A stretch of DNA of 64,000 nt from an uncultured SAR86 cluster bacterium (GTDB taxonomy: Bacteria; Pseudomonadota; Gammaproteobacteria; Magnimaribacterales; D2472), in contig CAJIYN010000002.1 in NCBI GenBank assembly GCA_905181645.1, positions 387,785 through 451,784 of the forward strand. Direction: 5' to 3'. The notes under the pieces are model-generated. The model was not told the DNA's origin. It worked only from the letters and a program-made list of their open reading frames with translations, and did not search any database. The stretch's first letter is position 1, and every line of letters starts with the position of its first letter. A program made the translations under genes and the position numbers. Below are positions 1-9,249 of the stretch, piece by piece.

Positions 1-177
1 CATTAATTCATATGCTTGACTACCACTTGTTCCAAAATATCGTTCTAAAATGTGTACAACAAATTCCATGGGTGTGTAATCATCGTTTAACAACATAACC
101 TTGTACATTTTTGGTTTTTTTGTTTTAGGAATGGCTTTTGTTGCTAAACCTACATCAATATTTTCGTCATCTGACAT
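1..177 (-). CDS. clpS: ATP-dependent Clp protease adaptor ClpS (C-terminus cut by window edge)
   Basis: The reverse strand reads [17 protein letters not shown] followed by [16 protein letters not shown], the diagnostic ClpS core that binds the N-domain of ClpA and presents N-end-rule substrates. The ATG at 177 follows an unstructured acidic start, as usual for ClpS. About 59 residues are visible and the rest of the roughly 100-residue protein lies beyond position 1. It is too near the edge to appear in the ORF track. In gammaproteobacteria clpA normally follows. The frame is intact and the assignment rests on the [13 protein letters not shown] motif. Confidence 0.93.
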   Translation of the reverse strand, partial: MSDDENIDVGLATKAIPKTKKPKMYKVMLLNDDYTPMEFVVHILERYFGTSGSQAYELM

Positions 178-199
178 AATCATTTAGTGACTGGTTTCA

Positions 200-820
200 T
201 TAAATTACTGTTTTTCCTAAAATTTTTATAAGCATACCAAAGATTAACCCAGATATGAGCCCCCCAAGATGGGCATAGTTTGCAATTGATCCAAAGCCAA
301 AAATTTCTAGAACTCCCATAAATCCTAATGCTAGCCAAATGATCATAAATATATATATTGCAGGTGGAAGACCGTAACGTTCTTTGTTTGAATCTAGCTC
401 TATTAAAAAGCAATATCCAAGCAATCCGTAAACTACTCCTGATAATCCTCCAAATAATGAAACTCCACTCCAAAGATATTCAATATAATTACTAGTAATG
501 CCTGAGAAAATAACTAAACAAAGAAATAAGAGTCTGCCATCAAGCATCTCAATTTTAGATCCTAATATGAATATCCAGAGCGCATTAAAAGCTAAATGGC
601 TCAATGAGAAATGAATAAATATAGGCGTTATAAGTCTCCACCAATCATTTTGAATAAAGTAAGTCTGATTAAACGTTACAAACTCTAAATAAAGTCCTGA
701 TCGTTGAAAATCTAGAAAAGATAAATTTCTAATAATTTCAAAATTGAGTCCAAAGTTAGAAATAACTGTTATGAGTGTAGCTATAACAATTATAGGAATA
801 TGAAAATTTTTTATATTCAA
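200..820 (-). CDS. Rhomboid family intramembrane serine protease
   Basis: A 206-residue polytopic membrane protein. It carries the rhomboid GxSG motif (GGLSG, serine about 127) and a histidine in the last helix (NYAHLGG, about 184), which form the Ser-His dyad. HLAFNALW (His 75, Asn 79) is the oxyanion-hole region. The size fits a minimal six-helix GlpG-type core without a cytoplasmic domain. The start appears to be TTG at 820, because no good in-frame ATG lies upstream and the TTG overlaps the reconstructed nadK stop as TTGA, which suggests translational coupling. Substrates cannot be predicted. The frame is intact. Confidence 0.88.
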   Translation of the reverse strand: MNIKNFHIPIIVIATLITVISNFGLNFEIIRNLSFLDFQRSGLYLEFVTFNQTYFIQNDWWRLITPIFIHFSLSHLAFNALWIFILGSKIEMLDGRLLFLCLVIFSGITSNYIEYLWSGVSLFGGLSGVVYGLLGYCFLIELDSNKERYGLPPAIYIFMIIWLALGFMGVLEIFGFGSIANYAHLGGLISGLIFGMLIKILGKTVI

Positions 821-1669
821 GAAATAGAATTGTTTTTAGTGATGTCTAAACTCCATCCAAGTTTTTCTCTGCAAGCCTCAAAGAAATCATTATCATTTGA
901 TGCAAAAGCAATTTGTACACTCACAAATAGTGGATATACCGCTTTTCAAATTTCTGCTTGGCGACCATCTGCACATATTTTAGTTTTCACCTGAACTCAT
1001 TAATAATTTTATTTCTATTTTCTGATCAGAGGAGATAATAAATGGTCTTGATGAAATACTCTGCGGAAGCATTGGTAATATTGTCCAAACGTCTAAACTT
1101 GGATGAATAATAGGACCGCCAGCAGATAATGCATATGCAGTTGATCCTGTTGGAGTAGCAATGATAAGACCATCTGATCTTTGTTCATAAACAGGCTTGT
1201 CATCTACACTGAGCTGATAACGCATTAATTGTGCATATGATCCTGAATGAATAACTATTTCATTAAGTCCAAATAATGTTTTATCTAAAAAGTTTGCTGA
1301 GACTAAAGACCTTTCTTCTATCTCATAATTACCTTGCAGAATATCTTGAATAATAGATTCAAAGTTTTCGATATTAATATCTGTTAGGAATCCCAAAGTA
1401 CCTAAATTAATTCCTAGTAGAGGAATATCAGAAGTAATGAAATTTCTTGCTGCTCCAAGTAAAGTTCCATCTCCACCAAAGACAATCAAAACATCAATTT
1501 GATCTTGAAATTCCTGATAGTTTTTCTCTATAACTAAACTCAGTTTTGTGCCCTCTTCAATAAAAATTTTATCTGTATATTTTGAAAGAATAGGTAATAG
1601 CGAATCAAGGAATTTGATGTCTCCATCTTCCTGATTTTTTTTAACTACGATACCTATATTTTCAAACAT
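817..1669 (-). CDS. nadK: NAD kinase (C-terminus frameshifted)
   Basis: Phosphorylates NAD to NADP. The long frame has the GGDGTLL catalytic motif near residue 65, then GINLGTLGFLTDI, and the substrate-binding NEIVIH and TPTGSTAY motifs. The ORF track stops it at 980 after LLMSSGEN, but the protein continues in other frames as LKICADGRQAE, a short KSGIST piece and NDNDFFEACREKLGW, the usual NadK end. At least three indels lie within about 150 bp. The merged gene ends at 817, overlapping the rhomboid start. Since NadK is essential, sequencing error is likelier than decay. The plus-strand ORF 800-994 is its antisense shadow. Confidence 0.9.
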
Positions 1670-1710
1670 AATGAGGCATTATACTCCTTGATAGATTGGA
1701 AAATAAATAT

Positions 1711-2478
1711 ATGCAACTAACAAATAAAATTAATGAGTTTTTAAGTCTTATTCAAGAAGCTAATAAGATTGTTATTTTAACTGGCGCTGGTATTAGTACT
1801 GAGTCTGGTCTGCCTGACTTTAGAAGTGATGATGGTTTTTGGACAAAAAATAAACCTATATTATTTAAAGAATTCTTAAAAGATGCAGAATCTAGAAGAC
1901 TTTCATGGGAGAGAAATTTGGAGTTAAAAGAAAAACTTAAATCAATAAAACCAAATACAGGACACTTCTTTGTTAGAGATTTAATTAACACCTCAACAAA
2001 TCATCATCTTATTACACAAAATATAGATGGCTTGCATTCAATGGCGGGCCTTGATGAGAAAAAAATTATTGAAATTCATGGGAATGCTACTAAAGCATCC
2101 TGCCTAAATTGCTTTAAAGAATTTGATCCAAGCATATTTCATAAATCTGTTATTAATCATCTTGAGGTTCCAGATTGCAGTGACTGCGGCTCATTAGTAA
2201 AGGTTTCAACTATATCATTTGGTCAACCGATGAATGAAAAAGACCATACAAATGCAATGTATTTAACCCAAGCAGCTGATTTATTTATTTCAATAGGAAC
2301 TTCATTAAGTGTGCAGCCAGTGGCTAAATTACCTGAATTGGCAAAAAAAAATGGATCTAAACTAGTTATTCTTAATAGGGACGCTACCCCATTAGATCAT
2401 CAAGCGGATGTGGTTATAAATGCAGAATTGCAGGATATTTTTTTAAAAATATCTAAAAATTTATCAATCGTGCATTAA
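1711..2478 (+). CDS. cobB: NAD-dependent protein deacylase, Sir2 family
   Basis: A Sir2 deacylase that removes acyl groups from lysines using NAD. It has GAGISTESGLPDFRS for NAD binding, TQNIDGLH, the catalytic-histidine motif EIHGNA, and two CxxC pairs (CLNC, CSDC) for the structural zinc. The ORF track begins at a TTG at 1696 (MENKYMQ); I prefer the ATG at 1711, giving about 255 residues, close to bacterial CobB. It is divergent from nadK across a 41-bp gap, so the promoters must be short or shared. Its 3' end overlaps the convergent alcohol dehydrogenase by 15 nt. Nothing suggests a defence-type Sir2. Confidence 0.88.
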   Translation: MQLTNKINEFLSLIQEANKIVILTGAGISTESGLPDFRSDDGFWTKNKPILFKEFLKDAESRRLSWERNLELKEKLKSIKPNTGHFFVRDLINTSTNHHLITQNIDGLHSMAGLDEKKIIEIHGNATKASCLNCFKEFDPSIFHKSVINHLEVPDCSDCGSLVKVSTISFGQPMNEKDHTNAMYLTQAADLFISIGTSLSVQPVAKLPELAKKNGSKLVILNRDATPLDHQADVVINAELQDIFLKISKNLSIVH

Positions 2479-3503
2479 AGCTGCTCTTCCAACTATCTTA
2501 CCTTCTTTTAGATCAATTAAAGTCTGATTTGCTTCTGATGCATGCCTTTTTTCAACAGGAATAGGATCAATTTTACCCTCTCTAACTAATTTCATAAGCT
2601 CTTTTAAATTCGATAAGCTACCCACATAAGAACCTTGAATATTTCTTTCCATTAAAACCATCATTGGTAGCGGATGATTTAACTCACCTCCAAATAGCCC
2701 AACTATAATATACCTGCCGCCCTTTCTTAAAAGATTAGTAGCAAATCCAGTTGATAAATCAGAACCAACAAAATCAATTACTGCGCTAACACCTCCGGTA
2801 ATTGCATGAATTCTTTGTGCTGCATCTTCATCTCTTGAATTTATTGCGTGAGAAGCTCCACTTTCTAAAGCTAAGTTTAGTTTAGCCTCATCAACATCAA
2901 CAACAATTGGCTGAACGTTAAAAGCTGCTTTAGCAATTTGGATACCCATCAACCCAATCCCATTATAAGAATATGATCGTCAGCATTTACATTTACTAAT
3001 TTTTTTAAAGCACCAAATGCTGTTAAGCCAGAGCACATATAAGTTGCCGCTAAGCCTGGTCTTATACCTGTATAATCTAGAAGATACTTTGAATCAGGAA
3101 TTAAACAAAAGTCGGAAAAACCTCCAGGTAGTTGAATACCTAATTGCTGAGGTGCATTACAATAATGTTCATCACCTGTTTCGCAGGTAGAACATTCCCC
3201 GCAACCTATCCAGGGATAAGCAACAACACTTGATCCAATCTTTACATCAGACACATCAGGCCCAACACTTACAACCTCTCCTTCAATCTCATGTCCAAGT
3301 GTATGTGGTAAATTCATTGCCGCACCAACAGGTAATTGATTTCCACCACCAAGATCAAAATAACCATCATGAAGATGGACATCTGAATGACAGACACCGC
3401 TATATGTGATTTTTAATAAAACCTCTTTGCCCTTAGGCTTAGGTGTTTCGCTTTCGATAGTTTTAAGAGGTTTTCCAAACTCAACAATTGCTTCACTTTT
3501 CAT
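2464..3503 (-). CDS. Zinc-dependent alcohol dehydrogenase, MDR family (one frameshift)
   Basis: A medium-chain dehydrogenase in two ORFs (2949-3503 N-terminal, 2464-2952 C-terminal) broken inside the Rossmann GLGGLG motif: one ORF ends HILIMGLG and the next resumes MGIQIAKAAFNV. The catalytic zinc site is shown by GVCHSDVH and GHEIEGEV. The structural zinc site is the four-cysteine loop CGECSTCETGDEHYC. The whole is about 345 residues, normal for the family. The substrate is probably a primary or aliphatic alcohol, but this is inference. It is divergent from the acyl-CoA dehydrogenase at 3665, and the 160-bp AT-rich gap must hold both promoters. The single break looks like an indel error. Confidence 0.87.
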
Positions 3504-3664
3504 TTACTTCTCCTTTATTTAAATAAATTAATTATTATTTTTATTATTATCTAAAGCACCCTCTTTTTAACATTTAATTTATTGCCATAGTTTTGCTTAG
3601 ACTAGAAAAATCTATATTTGTCCTTACAATGGGATTGAAATTAAAAATTTAGGAAACTAGTCAA

Positions 3665-4843
3665 ATGGAACATTTAGAATCTTTTAGAGCAGAAGTAAAA
3701 GAGTGGCTTGAGGAAAACTGCCCTCCTTCAATGAGAACAGGATCAAAAGTTGATGCTAGTAGTGCAACTGATGAGGTCTGGGGTGGAAGAAATGCTGTTT
3801 ATAAAAACCCAGAATCTAAACTTTGGTTAGATAGAATGGGGGCTAAGGGTTGGACAATGCCAACTGTTGCAAAAGAGTATGGTGGTGGTGGTCTTTCTAA
3901 AGAAGAAACTAAGATTTTAAATGAAGAATTATGGTCAATAGGTGCTAAACAAGCATTATTGAGTTTTGGTATCTGGATGTTAGCTCCTGCACTTTTAGAG
4001 TATGCAAGCGAAGAGCAAAAGAGATTACATATTCCAAGAATCATCAAAGGTGAAATTAGATGGTGTCAAGGTTACTCTGAACCTGGTGCTGGGTCTGATC
4101 TTACAGTGTAAGGCGGAAGATAAAGGTGATCATTATTTAGTAAATGGTACAAAAATATGGACAACAATGGCACAGCATGCCGATATGATTTTTTGTCTTG
4201 TGCGAACATCAAAAACTGATAAGCCACAAGCAGGAATATCCTTTTTGTTAATAGATATGAAAACTGAAGGAATTGATGTACGTCCTCTTATTACATTAGA
4301 TCAGTCACCCGAGCCTTACCAAGAGGTTAATCAAGTATTTTTTGAAGATGTTAAGGTTCCGAAAGAAAATTTAGTGGGTGAAGAGAATAAGGGTTGGACA
4401 TATGCCAAATATCTTCTTGAATTTGAAAGAGGTAATACATATTCACCTAGTCTCTATAGAGGCGGTAATGACGTTGTAACTCTTGCTAAGAAACATTTTG
4501 GTGAAGAGGATGGAAAAATTGCTAATGGTATTTTTAGAGCAGATGTTACGAGTCACAAAATGAAAGAACATGCATTTGGATTAACTCTAAAAAGAGCTGG
4601 TGATGAGGGTGGTAAAGCTTCAGCTGTTGCTTCTATGTTTAAATATTACGGAACTGAACATAATAAAAAAACGTCATGAATTAATGGTTGCTGCTATGGG
4701 AACTGATGGGGTTGCTTGGGATGGTGATGAATATGATCAAGAGGAAAAAGACCTCACCAAAGCATGGCTCAGAACAAAACGAAATATGAATTCCTCTATG
4801 TAGAACTTCTCTTACCAAACCAAAACCAGAGGCCCAAAAATGA
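3665..4843 (+). CDS. Acyl-CoA dehydrogenase, first of a pair (frameshifted, small deletion near C-terminus)
   Basis: An FAD-dependent acyl-CoA dehydrogenase assembled from three ORFs. The N-terminal domain has WSIGAKQALLSFG and the GYSEPGAGSDL motif; the next frame gives KAEDKGDHYLVNGTKIWTT. A few bases are missing at 4105-4112, where related genes read GSDLASLQ. A second break near 4670 is one extra A in a seven-A run. Near 4800 the family's GGTSEVQLNIIAKRVL segment is missing, about 36 nt, before a terminal KPKPEAQK ending at 4843. The next gene encodes a second dehydrogenase, so the two probably form a heteromeric enzyme like FadE pairs acting on bulky acyl-CoAs. Confidence 0.82.
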
Positions 4844-4868
4844 TAGACTGACATTAAGACTAATAATA

Positions 4869-6005
4869 ATGAAACTAATACTTCGAGTTTTACAAATGCT
4901 TAGAGATTCTGCAAAAGATTTTGCAGAAAATAGAACTCCTGTAAATCATTTTCGATCTCTAAGAGATAACAATAATGCTCAAAATTATGATGAATCTCTG
5001 TGGAAAGAGATGGTCAATTTAGGCTGGTCAGGAATTTTAATTCCAGAAGAATTTGGTGGATCAGATTTTGGTCTTGCTGGTATAAGCGTAATTATGCAAG
5101 AGATAGGGAAAACTCTTACTCCATCACCCCTTCTAGCAACAGCAGTCTTGGGAGCATCAGCTATTAATACTTTTGGAACTCAAGAACAAAAAGCAGAATA
5201 TCTTCCAAAGATAGCGTCAGGAGAAATTACCATAGCATTAGCAGTTGATGAAGAAAGTCATCATGCTCCTGCAAATACAGTTACTAAAGCAGAATTAGTT
5301 GGTGAAGAATGGGCTCTAAATGGTAAAAAGAAATTTGTAGTCGATGGTGCAAGTGCAAATATTATTATTGTTTTAACTAGAACATCTGGGTCTAAAGGCG
5401 ATAAAACTGGTTTAACTTTGTTTATTCTAGATTCAAATCATGAGGGTCTTAAAATTATTAAAACAGATATGGCTGATTGTAGGAACTACGCAAATATAGT
5501 TTTAGATAATGTTAAATTACCTAAAAATGCTTTGCTGGGAGATCAGGAATCTGGTGGAGAGGCTATTGATAAGATTTTAGATGAAGGAAGAATAGCTTTA
5601 TCTGCTGAAATGCTTGGTAATTCTGAAGCAGCTTTTGAAATGACTCTTAATTATTTAAAAGAAAGAAAACAATTTGGAGTTTTAATTGGAACCTTCCAAG
5701 CACTTCAGCATAGAGCAGCTGAAATGTTTGTTGAAATAGAGCTCACTAAATCAGCTGTTATGGCAGCTATGCAAGGCGCTGATGAGAATAATAATGATCT
5801 TCAAAGAATGGCAAGTCTTGCTAAATCTATTGCAGGAGAAACCCTATACTTAGTCTCTAATGAATCTGTTCAAATGCATGGCGGGATAGGTGTAACAGAT
5901 GAGTATGATATTGGTTTTTATATGAAAAGAGCTAGAGTTGCTGAAGTTATTTTTGGCGGAGCTAACTTTCACCAAGAAAGATACGCAAATTTAAGCAATT
6001 TCTAA
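4869..6005 (+). CDS. Acyl-CoA dehydrogenase, second of a pair
   Basis: 378 residues from the ATG at 4869; the ORF-track start at 4764 lies inside the previous gene and is rejected. It has an MLRDSAKDFAEN start typical of the family, a PEEFGGSDFG segment, DEGRIALSAEMLG, the KERKQFGVLIGTFQALQH signature and a QMHGGIGVTDEY C-terminus. The middle domain lacks the canonical YCxTE-type motif and reads AVDEESHH, as in the non-catalytic-like partner subunits of heteromeric dehydrogenases. Residues 4-8 look scrambled (expected LSDEQQ), suggesting an early indel. Spacing of 25 nt to the preceding dehydrogenase indicates one operon. Confidence 0.85.
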   Translation: MKLILRVLQMLRDSAKDFAENRTPVNHFRSLRDNNNAQNYDESLWKEMVNLGWSGILIPEEFGGSDFGLAGISVIMQEIGKTLTPSPLLATAVLGASAINTFGTQEQKAEYLPKIASGEITIALAVDEESHHAPANTVTKAELVGEEWALNGKKKFVVDGASANIIIVLTRTSGSKGDKTGLTLFILDSNHEGLKIIKTDMADCRNYANIVLDNVKLPKNALLGDQESGGEAIDKILDEGRIALSAEMLGNSEAAFEMTLNYLKERKQFGVLIGTFQALQHRAAEMFVEIELTKSAVMAAMQGADENNNDLQRMASLAKSIAGETLYLVSNESVQMHGGIGVTDEYDIGFYMKRARVAEVIFGGANFHQERYANLSNF

Positions 6006-6068
6006 TAAATCTAACAGCAATTTATCTAATTGTTATAATAAATATCTCTTTTAGCCGAGAGATTAATT

Positions 6069-6956
6069 ATGAATTATTTTAAATCTAACTTAATTGGCAT
6101 TATTAGCCTTGTTTTAATTCTTACTGAATTAATTATTGGGTTTTCAACTCTAGCAATAGTAAACATTCCTAGAATTGTTGTGCGCACCCAGCGTTTTAAA
6201 ATTTTTCTGCATAATGTATCAAATACAATAGGTGAGCTAACCGTGCTCGGTCTTAAGTATATTATGCAGTTCATGTATGGAAAGCACTCTATCCAAATTA
6301 TTAGTAATGATAAATTATCTACAGATGATTGGTATTTAGCTATGTCAAATCACAGTTCTTGGGCGGATATTTTTGTCATTCTCGTAGCTACAAATTATAG
6401 AATTCCATTACTTAAAATATTTATGAAAAAAGAATTATGGTGGATACCTTTTGTATTTCTTGCAAACAAAACTTTAAATATGCCTTTTGTCCATAGGCAC
6501 TCTAGAGCCGAAATAGAGAAAAATCCTAATCTTAGGTACAAAGATTATGAAAATACTATTAAATCTTGTAAACGCTTTCACAGATCACCAACTACAGTTT
6601 TTAGTTACGCTGAAGGCACTAGGCATACTGATCAAAAGCATCAAGAACAAAACTCGCCTTATAAAAATTTACTAAAGCCTAAAGTTGGAGGGATTGCTAC
6701 TGCTTTATCTGCTATTCCACAAATTAATAAATTATTAGACTTTACGATTGTTTATGAATCTAAAAAGAAAAGCTTTTGGTCGTTTTTAAAGGGTGAAATG
6801 AAAAATGTTAAAGTTCATATTCAAGAGTATGAAGTGCCTGAAAATCTTAAGAATAAAAATTACTTAAATGATGATCTTTATAGAAATAATTTTAAAGATT
6901 GGATCGATAACTTATGGATAAAAAAAGATAATATATTTGAAGAGCTAAAGTTCTAA
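6069..6956 (+). CDS. 1-acyl-sn-glycerol-3-phosphate acyltransferase-like protein (YihG/PlsC family)
   Basis: A 295-residue membrane acyltransferase. An N-terminal hydrophobic segment (residues 9-35) is followed by the PlsC motif I NHSSWAD (HX4D). The acceptor-binding motif is YAEGTRHTD. KVGGIATALSAIP resembles the later blocks of the YihG subfamily. It probably acylates lysophosphatidate or a related lysolipid at the inner membrane. The ATG at 6069 is preceded by a purine-rich GAGAGATTA. It converges with the RraA-like gene on the other strand, overlapping by 12 nt. The frame is intact. Confidence 0.85.
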   Translation: MNYFKSNLIGIISLVLILTELIIGFSTLAIVNIPRIVVRTQRFKIFLHNVSNTIGELTVLGLKYIMQFMYGKHSIQIISNDKLSTDDWYLAMSNHSSWADIFVILVATNYRIPLLKIFMKKELWWIPFVFLANKTLNMPFVHRHSRAEIEKNPNLRYKDYENTIKSCKRFHRSPTTVFSYAEGTRHTDQKHQEQNSPYKNLLKPKVGGIATALSAIPQINKLLDFTIVYESKKKSFWSFLKGEMKNVKVHIQEYEVPENLKNKNYLNDDLYRNNFKDWIDNLWIKKDNIFEELKF

Positions 6957-7415
6957 TTGCTTTTTTACAATAACCCAGCCATTGGAGTCTATGTAAATCC
7001 AGTTGCCTGATCGTATCATCACCCCTCCAACAAAAATATCAGCTCCAAGAGTTCCTAAACCATTTTTATTTGTTTTTTTAGGAATAGAACCTTTTGCATA
7101 TATTCCAATCGGAAGGGTTTTAAGGACCTCAATATCTCTAACAAAACCATCTACAATAATTCCATTCCAATTCCTAACAATGCTTTTGCTGCAATTTGAG
7201 ATGCACGGCCAAGACTAACACCTGTATTATCTAAAGCTGTAATAGCCGCATTTAAATCAGACACTATTTGTGAATAAACGCTATTTACAGGTTGTCTTGC
7301 AAGTATTGATTGATCCGAAGCACTTGGAGCGCCAGATAAATTTATAGTAACATCACCAACTTGAATCTTATCCGCATGCTCATCGCAAATATCAGGTACT
7401 GAAAAATTTAAACTA
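6945..7415 (-). CDS. RraA family protein (frameshifted; not in the ORF track)
   Basis: No ORF of reportable length is present, but the reverse strand reads FSVPDICDEHADKIQV at the start, then NWNGIIVDGFVRDIE, a GIYAKGSIPKK stretch and GADIFVGGVMIRSGNWIYIDSNG. This matches the RraA fold, whose members act as RNase E regulators or as HMG/CHA aldolase-like enzymes. One break is near 7180. The middle (about residues 20-80) matches RraA poorly and could hide further indels. A clear ribosome site, GGAAGGAG at 7426-7419, sits just before the likely start, but no clean start codon remains. About 155 residues, the normal RraA length. Confidence 0.6.
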
Positions 7416-7553
7416 TTACTCCTTCCAATAATTTTAATACAATTAATTAAGATTTGTTTATTTCCATATCGATTGAATAAGTACAGAAGTTAATTAATCT
7501 AAGATAGAATAAATTATTAAAGATTAAAGTAGGTATAAATTAGGAGTAAAAAT

Positions 7554-8715
7554 ATGAAATCACCAATTTGTGAAATGTTTGATATAGAATTTCCAATTAG
7601 TTGCATTTAGCCACTGCAGAGATGTTGTTGTTGCTGTTTCAAAGGCAGGTGGTTGTGGTGTTTTGGGAGCGGTTGGGCATACTCCAGAAATGCTTGAACA
7701 AGATTTAAAATGGATTGATGATCATATTGATGGAATGCCTTATGGGGTTGATTTACTTGTTCCAAATGCATTTGAAGGCAAAGGAACAAATAAAACTTCA
7801 GAAGATTTAAGAGATATGATTCCTCAAGAGTATAGAGATTTTAGAGCTGATGTTCTAAAGCAATATGAAGTAGATGGCGAAGCTCTTAGAGGTGGAAGTG
7901 AAGCTAAAGATGTTGAACTTGCGTCTGATTCTAGATTTGGTAAAAACTTACGACAAGATGGCGCACAAAAACTTTTAGAAGTTGCTTTTTCTCACCCTAT
8001 TCAACTAATAGCAAATGCATTAGGAGTTCCGCCAAAATGGATGCTTGATATGGGTAAAGAAAATAATGTAAAAGTTGCGGCGCTATTAGGTGCTAAAGAA
8101 CATGCTATCAAGCAAGTTCAAGCTGGTGTAGATATTCTAGTTGTTTCTGGGACCGAAGGCGGCGGTCATTGTGGAAGTGTTTCTACAATGGTGTTAATAC
8201 CTGAAGTAAAGAGAGCTATTAAAGAGCTGGGTGAAGTTCCAATTCTTGCTGCTGGAGGTATAGCAACTGGAGAGCAAATGGCAGGAGTTATGGCTATGGG
8301 TGCTGATGGGGTTTGGTGTGCCTCGGTATTCCTTCCGACAACAGAAGCCGAAACATCAGAAGTAATTAAGGAAAAAATGGTAAATGCTTCATCAAGTCAA
8401 ACTGTAAGATCCCGAAGTAGAACTGGTAAACATTCAAGACAACTCAAATCTGCTTGGACAGATGCCTGGGAATCTAAAGATGCTCCTGAGCCTCTACCTA
8501 TGCCACTTCAAACTATGATTAGTGAGCCAGCTTTAGCTGTAGTTAATAAGCAAGCTGAAATTGGTCATGAAGGTGCTAAAGAACTTGCAACCTATTGGGT
8601 TGGCCAGGGAATTGGATTAGTTGATGAAACCATAACTGCTGGTCAAACGGTTCAAAAATTCAAAGAAGAATTTATAGTGGGTTATGAAAGAATGACTTCA
8701 CTCTTTGATGAATAG
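7554..8715 (+). CDS. Nitronate monooxygenase / 2-nitropropane dioxygenase-like flavoprotein (frameshift near N-terminus)
   Basis: An FMN-dependent TIM-barrel enzyme of the nitronate monooxygenase group. The ATG at 7554 follows TAGGAG and gives MKSPICEMFDIEFPI. A break near 7605 then leads into DVVVAVSKAGGCGVLGA, which the ORF track starts at 7663. Later motifs are GTEGGGHCG (flavin phosphate binding) and PILAAGGIATGEQMAGVMAMGADGV. The C-terminus is normal. True substrates range from nitronates to enoyl-ACP (FabK-like) in this superfamily, so the specific activity is uncertain. The divergent RraA-like gene shares the 130-bp upstream region. Confidence 0.83.
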
Positions 8716-8740
8716 TTTTAAGATTTAACTAATAAAAATT

Positions 8741-9218
8741 CTATAGTTTTAAATAGTTGCCATTACCATAAAGCAAAGGGTCAGGCTCCTCGCTATTTAA
8801 GACTACATTATCTATAGATAAAATTAGGATTGAGTGAGTTGCGTAATCAACCATTTCTTCTATTTTACAATCCTATTATTGCCTGAGAATCACTGAGAAA
8901 AGGAGTTTGATTTTCATCATAAGACCAATGGTCATTGTCAAACCTACTAACATCTAAATCACTAGAGCTGCAGATTGTTGAAATCTCTTGTTGAGAAGAA
9001 CTTAATAAATTTACATTAACCAGATGACCATTTTTTAGAGTTCCATGAATGCTTGCTGATTTGTTTATACATGCCAATAAAGATGCTGGATCAATAGAAA
9101 GAGAAGTCATAGAGGATACTGTTATAGCATTCTTATTACCATTTTCAGCATTAGAAATAATGCATACAGGATATGCTAAATTTCTAAGAGCCTTAATAAA
9201 TTTATCTTGATTATTCAT
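8741..9218 (-). CDS. Flavin reductase domain protein (one frameshift)
   Basis: A short flavin reductase-like FMN-binding split-barrel protein. The main frame begins MNNQDKFIKALRNLAYPVCIISN and has AITVSSMTSLSIDPASLLACIN, the family's flavin-binding strand pair. The ORF track stops at 8865. The protein resumes in another frame as DCKIEEMVDYATHSILILSIDNV and EEPDPLLYGNGNYLKL, a typical end for this family, with a stop at 8741. Such proteins supply reduced flavin to partner monooxygenases. The convergent nitronate monooxygenase-like gene is next door, but on the opposite strand, so any functional link is only suggestive. Confidence 0.82.
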
Positions 9219-9249
9219 GCAATAATTATATATAGATATATTTTTAAAG

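Noticed and set aside
800-994. Plus-strand ORF of 64 residues
   Set aside because: Antisense to the frameshifted nadK C-terminus, whose conserved NDNDFFEACREKLGW lies here.
1696-2478. Sir2 gene as part of an anti-phage defence system
   Set aside because: It is a stand-alone, full-length CobB-type deacylase with zinc cysteines, with no defence partners nearby.
7003-7218. Plus-strand 71-residue ORF
   Set aside because: Antisense of the RraA-like C-terminus.
7215-7390. SusD-like similarity (VYSQIVSDLNAAI) suggesting a Bacteroidota origin
   Set aside because: Both flanks are RraA-like, total length fits RraA and no SusC/TonB gene is near; the resemblance is short and probably produced by indels.
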